Of a stretch of DNA of 64,000 nucleotides, positions 1-9,496 are shown in pieces (the first letter of the stretch is position 1; every line of letters begins with the position of its first letter). The DNA is from Actinomadura sp. K4S16 (GTDB taxonomy: Bacteria > Actinomycetota > Actinomycetes > Streptosporangiales > Streptosporangiaceae), in contig NZ_BDDE01000028.1 of assembly GCF_008327685.1 (NCBI RefSeq), forward strand, positions 62,001 through 126,000, read 5' to 3'. Below the pieces are notes generated by a model. It was not told the DNA's origin, ran no database searches, and saw only the letters and a program-made list of their open reading frames with translations. A program made the translations under genes and the position numbers.

Positions 1-2412
1 GGATTCGACGGCATCGGCGCCAAGCTCCGCAGCCTCGGCGCGGCCATCACCGACCGGGTCTCCGACATCACCGGCAAGGTCCGCCGCCTCGTCGGCGCGA
101 TCGGCTCCACCTTCCGCGACTTCCGCGACAAGCACGCGAAGGAGTTCGAGCAGGCCGGCCAGAAGCTCCAGGAGGTCGGCCGCAAGATCGGTGAGGCCCT
201 CGGGTCCGCCGTCGACCTGGTGACCGCCCTGGTCAACCGGATCGGCTCCGTCCTCGGCTTCGCCCTCGACCTGATCACCGGCGTCTGGGGCCGGTTCGGC
301 GACGACATCATCAACACCGTCCAGACCGCGTTCAACACGGTCCTCGGGGTCCTCTCCGGCGCCCTCACCACGATCAAGGGCGTCATCGACGTCTTCGTCG
401 GGATCCTCACCGGCGACTGGGGTCGCGCGTGGGACGGCGTCAAGGGGATCTTCTCCGGACTGTGGCAGGCGGTCCTCGCGATCCTCAAGGGTTCGCTCGG
501 CCTCGCCGTCCAGGCCGTGAAGTCCGCGGTGTCGCTGATCATCTGGCCGTTCCAGTGGCTCTACGACAAGATCGTCGGGCACTCGATCATCCCGGACCTG
601 GTGCTCGGCGTCCTCTCCTGGTTCCAGAAGCTCGCCGCCTGGGTGCTCGCCCCCGTCGCCGCGCTCCGCGACCGCACGGTCAACGCCTTCCAGCAGGCGA
701 AGGCGTGGGTCCTCAACCACGTCAAGGCGCTCCGGGACGGCGCGGTCTCCCGGTTCACCAGCCTCCGCGACCGCGCCACCGCCCTCGCCACGAACGCACG
801 CGACTGGGTGACCTCGCGGATCAGCAGCCTCCGCGACCTTGTGACGTCCCGGATCACCTCCCTCCGGGACCGGGCGGTGTCCCGGTTCACCTCCCTCCGG
901 GACACCGCCACCTCCCGCATCTCGAACCTCCGGGACTGGGTGGTGTCCCGCGCGAGCTCGCTCCGCGACAAGGTCGTCTCGGCCTTCAACTCGCTGAAGG
1001 ACCGGACGATCTCGGCGTTCGACCGCGCCGCCTCCGGTGTCCGGACCGTGTTCTCGAAGCTCCGCTCGGCAGCGTCCAGCCCGGTCCGGTTCGTGATCGA
1101 CGTGGTGTACAACCAGGGCATCCGGGGCGTCTGGAACAAGATCGCGGACAAGGTGCCGGGCATCGGCTCCATCGGCCCCATGCGCGTCCCCAAGGGCTTC
1201 GCCAAGGGCGGCATCACCGACGTCCGGGACGGCGCCGCCCTCCCCGGCTACTCCCCGCGCGACGACCAGCTCGTCTACGCCCGCTCCGGGGAAGGCGTCA
1301 TCGTCCCCGAAGCCGTCCGCGCTCTCGGCGCCGGGTTCATCCACACCGCGAACCGCCTCGGCAGCCGCGCCAGCGAACTCCTCGGCCTCCCCGCCTTCCG
1401 CAAGGGCGGCACGGTCCCCGGCTACCGCGACGGCGGTGTGATCGGCGCGGTCAGCGGCTTCCTCGGCAAGGCCAAGGGCGCCTTCGCCGGAGGGTTCGTC
1501 AAGGCCCTCACCGCCGCCCTGAACCCCATGGTGCGCTCCATCACCAGCCGCTTCGGGAACCGCAACGACTTCCCCGGCATCCCCGGCAAGATGATGGCCC
1601 ACCTCACCGGCAAGATCATCGGGTTCATGCGGCGGTTCGCCTCCCAGCTCGAAGGCGGCGACGGCAAGAAGGTCGTCGACATCGCGGAGAAGTACGTCGG
1701 CCTGTCCGGGAACCCCAACAAGTTCACCCGCCGCATGGGCATGAACGGCCTCCCCTGGTGCGGGATGTTCGTGGACGGAGTGTTCGACGAGGCCGGCGCA
1801 TCCAAGGCCCTCCGGGGCGTGGGCGGCCCCGCCGCCGTCTGGTCCTACCGCGCCCTGCCCTCGGTCTCCCAGAGCCAGAAGAAGGCCGGAGACCTCGGCC
1901 TCTACCGAGGCGACGCCGGGCACATCAACATCTACACCGGCAAGGGCTCCATCACCATCGGCGGCAACGAGTCCAACAGCGTCCGCAAGCAGTCCGGCTA
2001 CATCGGCACCGCCTCCTCCATCCGGCGCCCGCACTTCGCCGAAGGCGGCATCGTCGACTTCCTCTGGCAGGACGACCGCGAAAGCGATCTCTTCCACACC
2101 CCGGACCGCACCCGCCACCTCCGCGCCATGGCCACCACCCCGCCATGGACCGGCACCCACGACATCGGCGGCCTCCTCCCGGACGGCGGCATCGCCGTCA
2201 ACCAGTCCGGCACCGCCGAGGTCGTCCACACCCTCGACCAGCTCCGGGCCATCGTCGAGGCCGCCAAGGGCCAGCACATCACCTACGTGTTCGAGGCCGG
2301 GTCGATCGTCCTCGACGCCTCGACCATCAAGGACATCCGGGACCTCATCCGCATGATCGAGAACCTGCGGGCCACCGCCCGCCAGCACGGCGCGAAGGTG
2401 ATCACACGATGA
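1..2412 (+). CDS. Phage tail tape measure protein, C-terminal part, with CHAP/NlpC-like peptidase domain
   Basis: The frame is open from the first base, so the start lies to the left of the window. Tape measure proteins set tail length and help DNA entry. Visible here are amphipathic hydrophobic helices, eight tandem 11-residue repeats (SLRD-type), a glycine-rich linker, then a cell-wall hydrolase-like domain with a Cys in PWCGMFVDGVF (about base 1,760) and a His in GHINIYTG (about base 1,920), the Cys/His pair expected of CHAP or NlpC/P60 amidases. Peptidoglycan hydrolase domains in tape measures are common in phages of Gram-positive hosts. The stop overlaps the next start by four bases (ATGA), so the genes are translationally coupled. 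The tape measure call is strong from repeats and position; the exact hydrolase family is inferred. Confidence 0.88.
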   Translation, partial: GFDGIGAKLRSLGAAITDRVSDITGKVRRLVGAIGSTFRDFRDKHAKEFEQAGQKLQEVGRKIGEALGSAVDLVTALVNRIGSVLGFALDLITGVWGRFGDDIINTVQTAFNTVLGVLSGALTTIKGVIDVFVGILTGDWGRAWDGVKGIFSGLWQAVLAILKGSLGLAVQAVKSAVSLIIWPFQWLYDKIVGHSIIPDLVLGVLSWFQKLAAWVLAPVAALRDRTVNAFQQAKAWVLNHVKALRDGAVSRFTSLRDRATALATNARDWVTSRISSLRDLVTSRITSLRDRAVSRFTSLRDTATSRISNLRDWVVSRASSLRDKVVSAFNSLKDRTISAFDRAASGVRTVFSKLRSAASSPVRFVIDVVYNQGIRGVWNKIADKVPGIGSIGPMRVPKGFAKGGITDVRDGAALPGYSPRDDQLVYARSGEGVIVPEAVRALGAGFIHTANRLGSRASELLGLPAFRKGGTVPGYRDGGVIGAVSGFLGKAKGAFAGGFVKALTAALNPMVRSITSRFGNRNDFPGIPGKMMAHLTGKIIGFMRRFASQLEGGDGKKVVDIAEKYVGLSGNPNKFTRRMGMNGLPWCGMFVDGVFDEAGASKALRGVGGPAAVWSYRALPSVSQSQKKAGDLGLYRGDAGHINIYTGKGSITIGGNESNSVRKQSGYIGTASSIRRPHFAEGGIVDFLWQDDRESDLFHTPDRTRHLRAMATTPPWTGTHDIGGLLPDGGIAVNQSGTAEVVHTLDQLRAIVEAAKGQHITYVFEAGSIVLDASTIKDIRDLIRMIENLRATARQHGAKVITR
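748..1011 (+). repeat. Eight tandem 33-bp units inside the tape measure gene
   Basis: Eight in-frame units of 33 bases encode 11-residue repeats of the pattern S-R-(F/I)-x-S-L-R-D-x-x-x. A period of 11 is typical of tape measure rods and reflects a long helix; related but weaker units flank the block. Confidence 0.85.
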
Positions 2413-2861
2413 CCACCCCCGACACCCCGCCCGCCACCGAGGACGCCGCCCAGGACGCCACCGAGCGGCTCCAGGCGGCCGCGGACGCACTCCCCGACAC
2501 CGCCACCGACGAGGACCTCCGCCAGACGCTCGCCGCCGAGAAGGCCCGCATCGCCGCCGACGCCTGGAGCACCCACCCCGGCCGCAACGAGTACGGTCAC
2601 CTCTCCATCACCCTCCCCGGCGGACGCGACATCACCATCGGCCACGTCGAAGCCGTCCAGCCCAGCGACGGCATCGCCTACATCGACGTCTGGACCGGCC
2701 CCCCGGCGGGCCCCCCGCAGTACCGCATCGTGAACCCGCCCCTGCTCGTCCCCGACCCCCACGGCGACATCACGATCACCGAAGCCAGAGGCCGGACCCG
2801 CCGCTACCGGTCGGACCCCATGGCCGCCATCGCCGACGCCATCACCGGGGGCGCCCGATGA
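2409..2861 (+). CDS. Small protein of the tail module, unknown function
   Basis: This 150-residue protein overlaps the tape measure stop (ATGA) and the following tail gene in the same way, so it is part of a tightly coupled tail operon. The N-terminal third is acidic and Ala/Thr-rich; the rest is likely beta-rich (GHLSITLPGG, YIDVWTG). Proteins of this size between tape measure and distal tail genes are common in actinophages, but I recognise no family. Confidence 0.8.
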   Translation: MTTPDTPPATEDAAQDATERLQAAADALPDTATDEDLRQTLAAEKARIAADAWSTHPGRNEYGHLSITLPGGRDITIGHVEAVQPSDGIAYIDVWTGPPAGPPQYRIVNPPLLVPDPHGDITITEARGRTRRYRSDPMAAIADAITGGAR

Positions 2862-5557
2862 CCACCGTCATCCTCATCGCGGACGCCACGGACGGCACGA
2901 TCAGCTCCCGCGACAACCACTACGTGGACCTCGTCGCCGGGTCCGGCCTCCAAGCCGTCACCGACCAGCCCACCGGCCAGATCGGCCAGGACCTGATCCA
3001 GCCGTACTTCTACGCCTACCAGACCGGCCTCGCCTTCACCCCCGCCGCCAGCACCGACACCACCGTCACCGCCGCTTACCTCCGCCTCTACCAGGCGGCG
3101 GTCGGCGGGACCGGCGTCGCCCGCAGCATCGAGATCGCCGAATACGACTGGGGCGGCGTCCTCGACACCGGCAACTGGAGGACCCCCGCACAACTGAAAA
3201 GCCTCGTCAACGGCGACGCCCTCGCCGCCGTCATCGACTCCGCCCACCTCGCCGGCATCGGGCAGCTCCGCGCCGGCCTCGAACCCGGCCACCTCCCCGA
3301 CGCCACCTCGGCCACCACGCGCCGCTACATCCTCTACACCAGCCGGTTCCGCACCCAGCAGGTCCCGTCAGGCCCCGAGCTGCACACCGTCCGCCTGACC
3401 GAGTTCTCCGGCACCAGCCAGGACCCCGCCCTCCTCCTGGCCCACACCACCAAGCACATCACCGACACCAACCACGGCGGCCACGTCCAGCTCTCCGACG
3501 GAACCCACGCCTACCTCCGCCAAGGCGCCACCGCCCCCGCCACCGCCAGCATCGCCGTCGTCCACCACAACGGCACCACCGCCACCACCGTGTTCAGCGA
3601 CCCGCTCTCAGCGGGCCGCCAAGGCGCCCAGATCTACACCCTCTGCGCTGACGGCTCGGACAACCTCTACATCCTCAACGGCAACAACGACCTCCCCAAC
3701 ATCCTCCGCGTCCGGGGCTTCACGAAGGGGGCAGGTCACAACTGGACCGCAGGCCCCGTCCGAGACATCCCCCTGGCCACCTACGAGGGCGAGGTCAACA
3801 ACGTCGCCGCCGCCTGGCACACCTCCGGCTCCGGCGGCACGATCCTCGCCGTCGTCGCCCACAACGCGGGCCGCAACACCGGCACCCAGACCGGCTACGC
3901 CCTCATCAACCCGGTCTGGGTCCGCACCGGCTCCGGGACCGCACTCCGCGGCTCCGGCAACGCCGAAGGCGTCCTCATCGACAACCCCGCCCCGGACGGC
4001 GGCATCCACAACTACGTCAACGAGACCGGCACGCTCCTCGATGTCGCCGCCGCCCCCTCCTCCAGCCGCGGCTACATCACCTGCACCACGAAACAGCAGG
4101 TCCTCGGCGACCCCGGAGCCCAGTCGTTCGCCCGCTACGAACTCAACGCCTCCGGGACCGGGTTCGCCTCGGTCGCCCGCCTCCGCGACACCTCCGGCGC
4201 CTTCTCCACCAAGGACGCCGACGCCAAGTCCCGCGTCATCGGCATCGACGACTCCCGCTTCGTCACCGTCAACGCCGACGCCACGAGCGGCCGCGGCATC
4301 ACCGTCGTCCACCGGCAGAGCCTCGGCTCCGGCTCCATCACCGAACTGGCCCGGGTCACCCTCGGCACCGAGAGCCTCACCGCCATGCCCGACCCCTCCG
4401 TGCTCGCCACCAGCCCCGCCTGGGACGCCGTCTACAACCCCGTCGACAACCGGGTCTGGATCTACTACATCGACGCCGCGAACCCGAACCGCCTCATGCG
4501 GACCCCGGTCTCCCTCACCACCGGGCAGGCCGGCCGCAGCGAGGTCCAGGTGAACGCCGCCGTCGGCGCGGCAGGGTCCACCAACCGCGCCGTCCGCGTC
4601 CACCGGGGCAGGACCGCCGGAAGCCAGGTCGTCATCGGCGTCTCCAACCGGACGTCCGGCGGCGCCCACTCCCTCATCGCCGTCACGGACCGCCTGAACG
4701 CCCTGCCCACCCAGCCCATCCCGACCCCGAGGGCGAACTTCGATGCCACCGCCCCCACCCCGTTCGAATGGATGTTCACCGACCCGGACCCCGCCGACGC
4801 GCAGTCCGCCTTCCAGGTCGAGATCTACGACACCGCCACCGGGGCCCTCGCCCACGACTCCACGAAGACCACCAGCGCCACGCAGTCCTACACGCTGCCC
4901 GCCTCCACCCTCGCGAACGGCGGCACGTACCGGTGGCGGGTCCGCACCTGGGACGGCCAGGACGAGGAATCGCCCTGGACCGGCTACGGCACGTTCGCCA
5001 CGTCCGCCTCCGGGTCGGTCACCATCACCGCGCCGGCCACCGACAACGACCCGGCCGTCATCACCTCCGACGTCCTCGTCACCTGGACGGTCACCGGCAC
5101 CACCCAGGCCGCCTACCAGGTCGTCGTGCGCCGCACCGACACCCTCGCGGTCCTCCTCGACACCGGCTGGGTCGACTCCACCGCCACCAGCCACCTCGTG
5201 ACCGGCATGGCCGCCGGGACCGAGTACCTGGTGCGGGTCACCGTCCGGAACGCTGCCCAGGTCGCCTCCAACACCGCCGAGCGCCTGATCACCCCGAACT
5301 ACGCCTCCCCCGAGGTCCCCACGGTCGCCGTCGAGGCCTTCGACGACGGCGGCTACATCCTCGTCACCGTCACGAACCCCGCCCCGCAGGGCGACCGCCC
5401 CAACCCCTCCAGCAACCAGATCTTCCGCCGCCGCGCAGGCTCCGGCACCGAGTGGCTGCTGATCGCCGAGGTCGAGCCCGGCGCCACCTTCCGCGACTAC
5501 ACCGCCCCCTCCGGGACCGAGGTCGAGTACATGGCACGCGCCGGAGTCCTCGCATGA
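2858..5557 (+). CDS. Minor tail protein with beta-rich and fibronectin type III-like domains
   Basis: An 899-residue protein in the distal tail module. The N-terminal ~210 residues look like a beta-sandwich (DTTVTAAYLRLYQA, SIEIAEYDWGG), the middle ~400 residues contain repeated beta motifs suggesting a propeller, and residues ~610-890 carry fibronectin III-like segments (FQVEIYDTATG, GGTYRWRVRTWDGQDE, AAYQVVVRRTDT). Such proteins sit at the tail tip and contact the host surface. It is coupled by four-base overlaps on both sides. The tail role is firm from context; receptor binding is inference. Confidence 0.85.
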   Translation: MTTVILIADATDGTISSRDNHYVDLVAGSGLQAVTDQPTGQIGQDLIQPYFYAYQTGLAFTPAASTDTTVTAAYLRLYQAAVGGTGVARSIEIAEYDWGGVLDTGNWRTPAQLKSLVNGDALAAVIDSAHLAGIGQLRAGLEPGHLPDATSATTRRYILYTSRFRTQQVPSGPELHTVRLTEFSGTSQDPALLLAHTTKHITDTNHGGHVQLSDGTHAYLRQGATAPATASIAVVHHNGTTATTVFSDPLSAGRQGAQIYTLCADGSDNLYILNGNNDLPNILRVRGFTKGAGHNWTAGPVRDIPLATYEGEVNNVAAAWHTSGSGGTILAVVAHNAGRNTGTQTGYALINPVWVRTGSGTALRGSGNAEGVLIDNPAPDGGIHNYVNETGTLLDVAAAPSSSRGYITCTTKQQVLGDPGAQSFARYELNASGTGFASVARLRDTSGAFSTKDADAKSRVIGIDDSRFVTVNADATSGRGITVVHRQSLGSGSITELARVTLGTESLTAMPDPSVLATSPAWDAVYNPVDNRVWIYYIDAANPNRLMRTPVSLTTGQAGRSEVQVNAAVGAAGSTNRAVRVHRGRTAGSQVVIGVSNRTSGGAHSLIAVTDRLNALPTQPIPTPRANFDATAPTPFEWMFTDPDPADAQSAFQVEIYDTATGALAHDSTKTTSATQSYTLPASTLANGGTYRWRVRTWDGQDEESPWTGYGTFATSASGSVTITAPATDNDPAVITSDVLVTWTVTGTTQAAYQVVVRRTDTLAVLLDTGWVDSTATSHLVTGMAAGTEYLVRVTVRNAAQVASNTAERLITPNYASPEVPTVAVEAFDDGGYILVTVTNPAPQGDRPNPSSNQIFRRRAGSGTEWLLIAEVEPGATFRDYTAPSGTEVEYMARAGVLA

Positions 5558-6006
5558 CCACCACCTACAGCACGTACGCGTTCTTCAGCGACTCCAGCCC
5601 CGCCGCGGCGACCCTCGCCCTGGAAGGCGTCTGGATCCACGACCCCACCGACGCCGCCGGCAGCGTCGCCCAGTTCCGCTTCGGCAAGGACGCCCGCAGC
5701 ACGAAGATCGACACAGGGGGGACGGCCATGGTGTTCGCGGGCCGCCGCTACCCGGTCATCGACTACGGCGAGCACCAGGACGACCAGTACGCGGTCAGCG
5801 TCCAGGTCCCGCACGGCCCCGACTACCGGACCGGCCTGGAGACCCTCCGCGCCTTCGCCGAGTCCCGGACCACCCTCGTCTACCGCGACAACCGGGGCCG
5901 AGACGCCTACGGTGTGATCACCGAGTACGCCGAAGGGGACCAGTCCTGGGGGAGCGAGGTCACCTTCTCGTTCACCCGCGTCGACGTCGAGCAGGTGACC
6001 GCCTGA
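5554..6006 (+). CDS. Minor tail protein, 150 residues
   Basis: The start codon overlaps the preceding stop (ATGA) and its stop overlaps the next start (TGATG), keeping it in the tail operon. The protein is beta-rich with no signal peptide or membrane segment (FFSDSSPAAATLALEGVW, YPVIDYGEHQDDQYAVSV). Size, position and composition suit a distal tail or baseplate component; no specific family recognised. Confidence 0.82.
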   Translation: MTTTYSTYAFFSDSSPAAATLALEGVWIHDPTDAAGSVAQFRFGKDARSTKIDTGGTAMVFAGRRYPVIDYGEHQDDQYAVSVQVPHGPDYRTGLETLRAFAESRTTLVYRDNRGRDAYGVITEYAEGDQSWGSEVTFSFTRVDVEQVTA

Positions 6007-8477
6007 TGCAGTCCCTCGACATCCCCAAGGGCCCCGCGAACACCGGCGGCTACACCGCCGAGCAGGTGCTCCGCGCCCTCCGGGGCGTCGACGGCTCCCG
6101 CCTCCTCACCTTCCGCTACGAACTCCTCGACTCCACCAACACCAAGATCGGCGACCTGGACAACGTCCTGGACTGCACGATCTCCCAGAACTGGCTCGCC
6201 GACATCAAGCGGACCGCGAAGTTCACCCTCCGCGCGGACGGCCAGATCGACTTCCTCTCCCAGCGGATCAAACCCTGGGTCCGGCTCGCCATGCCCCCGA
6301 CCGAGGTACCCCTGCCGTTCACGATCCGGCCCGCCTGGACGAACCGGTTCAACGGCACCCCCGGCGCCGAGATCACCACCGCGAACTCCGGCGGCAGCGG
6401 CGACAACCTCGCCAGCGTCACCGGCACCGTCACCTACGACAGCGCCTGGTCCACGGACGGCCAGCAGTCCGCGCTCCTCGGCGGCACCGACACGAACGGC
6501 GACCCGGTCGAGGGCGCCTTCACCCTCACCGTCGCACCCGCCCGGTCCGAGTGGGCGCTCCGCACCTACCTGAACGTCCCGTCCGGGGCGCGGCTGACGA
6601 TCGCCCCGGACGGCCTCACCCCCGACCCCGCGACCCACATCGTGATCGACGACGTGGGCGGCGAGTACCGGCTCGGCGCAGTGGACATCGCCGCCCACCA
6701 GACCCACGTGATCGGCCAGCCGGTCCGCCTGGAGATCGAGAACGACGGCACCACCGCCGCCTACCGGCTGTACTGGGCCAACCCCTACGGCGACACCCCG
6801 GACTTCACCGGGTCGGAGCCCAGCACGGGGCGGGAACCGGTGGAGACCGTCACGGTCACCGGCACCGGCACCGGCTCCACCCCGCCCGAGACCGGCCACG
6901 TGGCCAGGCTAGGCGCCAGCACCGTGGAAACCTCCTCCACCACGGGGAGCATCACGGTCGGCTCCGCCGTCCCGGCCGGGGAGACCGTGATCGGCGCGGT
7001 CGCCTGGACCAACGACGTCACCAGCCCGCCCACCGTCACCGCCGCCACCGACAGCCGCGGCAACTCCTACACGGTCGACGTGGCGGCCGGCACCGGGAAC
7101 ACCACCGTCTCCGAGGCCATCCTCCGGGGCACCATCGTCACCCCGTTGCAGGCGGGCGACACCATCACCGTCACGATCTCGGCGGCCCGGATCCGCTGGT
7201 GCCTCACCTTCGACCACTTCAGCCACCAGCTCGACGCCGCCGACCCCCTCGACCAGACCGCCGCCAACCACAACCCCGGCTCGGCCACCGCCCTGACCAC
7301 CGGCACCACCCCCGCCACGAGCCAGCCCGACGAGCTGCTCTACGCCGCCTTCGGCTTCGGCGTCGGCAGGACCATCGGCATCCCCGCAGGGTGGACCGGC
7401 GGGCCCGTCGTCGAGACCGCGCAGGCCTCCGCGAACCGCGCCCTCCAGGCCATCCACCGCACCGTCTCGGCGACCGGCGCGCAGCAGGGCACCCTGACCA
7501 TCGACCCCGCCGGGGTCTACTCGGCCTGCATCGCCACCTACGCCATCGCCGCCCCGCCCGCCGTCCCCGTCCAGCCGCCCGCCGTCGACAGCCTGACCAT
7601 CGGCGACCGGGGCCCCAAGACCGAGGTGATCACCGGGGGTTACGTGGAGTGGCCGCAGGGCGTGTTCCTGCTCTCCACCCCCAGCCGCTCGGTAGACGCC
7701 TCCGACGTCGTCACTCGCGCCGTCGACGGCTACGACCAGTTGCAGATCTTCATCGACGACGTCGTCCCGGACCGCTACACCGCCGCCGCCGGGGCCGCCT
7801 ACACCACGGTGGTGTCGAGCCTGCTCGGCTCGGTCGCCAAACAGGTCACGCCGTCGTCGGCGGTGCTCCCGGTCGCCAAGGAATGGGAGCCCGGCACCAC
7901 CAAGCTCGCGATCATCAACGAGCTGCTGTCCGCGATCAACTACGACTCCCTGTCGTTCGACGAGGACGGGGTCGCCCTCGTGCGGCCGTACGTGTCCCCC
8001 CAGGACCGGCCCGCCGAGTACACCTACGCCGACGACGCGGTCTCGGTCATGAACCCGGAGGTGGAGCAGGAGCTCGACCTGTTCTCGGTGCCGAACCGGT
8101 GGGTCCTCGTGGTCTCCGACCCGGACAGGGCCGCCCTGTCCGCCGTCTACACGAACTCGGACCCGGCGTCGCCGACGTCCACGGTCCGGCGGCAGCGGGT
8201 CATCACCGACTTCCGCCAGGAGGAGGACGCCGCCGACCAGGCGACCCTGGCCGCCCGCGCGGCGCGGCTCGCGTTCGAGGCGTCCCAGGTGTTCGAGACG
8301 ATCAGCTTCACCACGGCGCTCATGCCGGTCCACTCCGGCAACGACGTCTACAAGATCCTGTACGGGCCGCTGGCCGTGAACGCCAAGTACGCCGAGCACA
8401 CGTGGGAGATGGAACTCAAGGCCGGCACCCAGATGCGGCACCAGGCCCGCCGCGTCGTGAGCATCTCCAACCCGTAG
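6006..8477 (+). CDS. Large minor tail protein (tail tip/baseplate)
   Basis: An 823-residue protein. The first ~110 residues (FRYELLDSTNTKIGDLDNV, CTISQNWLADIKRTAKF) resemble the start of distal tail hub-type proteins in actinophages. Residues ~115-245 look like a lectin-type beta-sandwich, residues ~270-520 are Thr/Ala-rich beta repeats, and the C-terminal ~300 residues (YVEWPQGVFLLSTPSRSV, ELLSAINYDSLSFDEDGV) look like the hub portion continuing. My reading is a hub protein with a large surface-exposed insertion; this is inference. Confidence 0.82.
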   Translation: MQSLDIPKGPANTGGYTAEQVLRALRGVDGSRLLTFRYELLDSTNTKIGDLDNVLDCTISQNWLADIKRTAKFTLRADGQIDFLSQRIKPWVRLAMPPTEVPLPFTIRPAWTNRFNGTPGAEITTANSGGSGDNLASVTGTVTYDSAWSTDGQQSALLGGTDTNGDPVEGAFTLTVAPARSEWALRTYLNVPSGARLTIAPDGLTPDPATHIVIDDVGGEYRLGAVDIAAHQTHVIGQPVRLEIENDGTTAAYRLYWANPYGDTPDFTGSEPSTGREPVETVTVTGTGTGSTPPETGHVARLGASTVETSSTTGSITVGSAVPAGETVIGAVAWTNDVTSPPTVTAATDSRGNSYTVDVAAGTGNTTVSEAILRGTIVTPLQAGDTITVTISAARIRWCLTFDHFSHQLDAADPLDQTAANHNPGSATALTTGTTPATSQPDELLYAAFGFGVGRTIGIPAGWTGGPVVETAQASANRALQAIHRTVSATGAQQGTLTIDPAGVYSACIATYAIAAPPAVPVQPPAVDSLTIGDRGPKTEVITGGYVEWPQGVFLLSTPSRSVDASDVVTRAVDGYDQLQIFIDDVVPDRYTAAAGAAYTTVVSSLLGSVAKQVTPSSAVLPVAKEWEPGTTKLAIINELLSAINYDSLSFDEDGVALVRPYVSPQDRPAEYTYADDAVSVMNPEVEQELDLFSVPNRWVLVVSDPDRAALSAVYTNSDPASPTSTVRRQRVITDFRQEEDAADQATLAARAARLAFEASQVFETISFTTALMPVHSGNDVYKILYGPLAVNAKYAEHTWEMELKAGTQMRHQARRVVSISNP

Positions 8478-8490
8478 AAGGGGCCCCCGG

Positions 8491-9126
8491 ATGGACGCGC
8501 TCTCGTTCCTCGCGGACGTCACCGGCTACGCGCAGGCGCAGGCGGAACCGTCCTCGGCGAACCGGCCGGTCAAGCTCGCCACCGTCGACCCCGCCTACGA
8601 CCCGGCCAGCTACGCCACCGGCACCCTCCCCCGCGTGACGTTCGACGGCGAGGCCACCATGTCCGGGAAGCTGTACCCGGTCATGGCGCCCTACCAGCCG
8701 CGCCCGGCGGACCGGGTCGTCCTGGTCCCGGTCGGCAACACCTACCTGATCATCGGCGCGATCAGGACGGGCTCCAGCATGGGTCTGGTCCAGGACTGGA
8801 CCGCCCCCACCCTCGCAGCCGGATACACCCACAACGCCAACGAGAACGGCACCCTGCAATTCCGGGTGCTCGACTCCTACGGGACCAGGATGGTCGAGTG
8901 GCGCGGCGCGGTGAACCGGGGCTCCGGGAGCGTGATCACCACCGTCCCCGCCATAGCGCGCCCCAGTGTCCGCCGCACGGTCCTCGCCCCGAGGAACGCG
9001 GCCATCACCAACGACGTGAAGATCGACTTCAACACGGACGGCACCGCGGCCGTGTTCGGCGAGACCACCGACAGCGCGCCTCTCCCCACCTGGATCGCGC
9101 TCAACGGGGTCAGCTACTTCCTGTAG
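8491..9126 (+). CDS. Minor tail protein, 211 residues
   Basis: It follows the large tail protein by 13 bases. Residues ~1-100 (VTFDGEATMSGKLYPVMAPY, ADRVVLVPVGNTYLIIGAI) resemble an OB-like module of small tail-tip proteins; residues ~105-211 look like a C-terminal beta domain (NGTLQFRVLDSYGTRMVEW). It is the last gene of the compact tail block before non-structural genes begin. Confidence 0.8.
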   Translation: MDALSFLADVTGYAQAQAEPSSANRPVKLATVDPAYDPASYATGTLPRVTFDGEATMSGKLYPVMAPYQPRPADRVVLVPVGNTYLIIGAIRTGSSMGLVQDWTAPTLAAGYTHNANENGTLQFRVLDSYGTRMVEWRGAVNRGSGSVITTVPAIARPSVRRTVLAPRNAAITNDVKIDFNTDGTAAVFGETTDSAPLPTWIALNGVSYFL

Positions 9127-9218
9127 CGGCGGCTTCGGGCAACACGCCGCAGCCTCACCGGCACCCGCCCGGGAGATCAGGCACACTGGCCACGGGTTTC
9201 CCGACGTCAGGGGGCGCA

Positions 9219-9452
9219 ATGGGCAAGACCAAGGCGGAACTCGAAGCCGAGGTAGAGGACCTGACCGGACAGCTCGGCCGGGCACGCGACGAGGCCGACA
9301 AGGCGCGCAAGGCCGCCGAGGAGGCGGACACGGACGCCGCCTACCGCCGGGGCAGGGCGGACGCCGCGAACGAGGCGGCCGAAGAGGTCGCCCGGCTGAC
9401 CGGCCGCACCGGGGGCGTCCTGACCCGCGCGATCAAGGCCAAAGGCGAGTAA
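9219..9452 (+). CDS. Short coiled-coil protein, unknown
   Basis: A 77-residue, highly charged protein, almost entirely predicted helix with heptad-like spacing (AELEAEVEDLTGQLGRARDE). The ATG follows a GGGGG run as a possible ribosome site. It lies between tail genes and the nucleotidyltransferase-fold gene. No family recognised. Confidence 0.7.
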   Translation: MGKTKAELEAEVEDLTGQLGRARDEADKARKAAEEADTDAAYRRGRADAANEAAEEVARLTGRTGGVLTRAIKAKGE

Positions 9453-9496
9453 AGCCCGCCCCGGCGCACACCCCCCGACCGGAGGACCGGCAGCGA

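Noticed and set aside
429..2861. An 810-codon frame running through the tape measure gene
   Set aside because: Only its last 150 codons are a real gene (2409-2861); the rest is Pro/Arg-rich shadow of the tape measure.
3608..5194. Long minus-strand open frames opposite the tail genes, for example 528 codons here
   Set aside because: Very Gly/Asp/Val-rich translations without motifs; they mirror the codon bias of the plus-strand gene at high GC.
6841..6857. Possible protospacer for the spacer at 33321
   Set aside because: Eleven bases match on one strand but at the end distal from the expected seed, so it would not support targeting.
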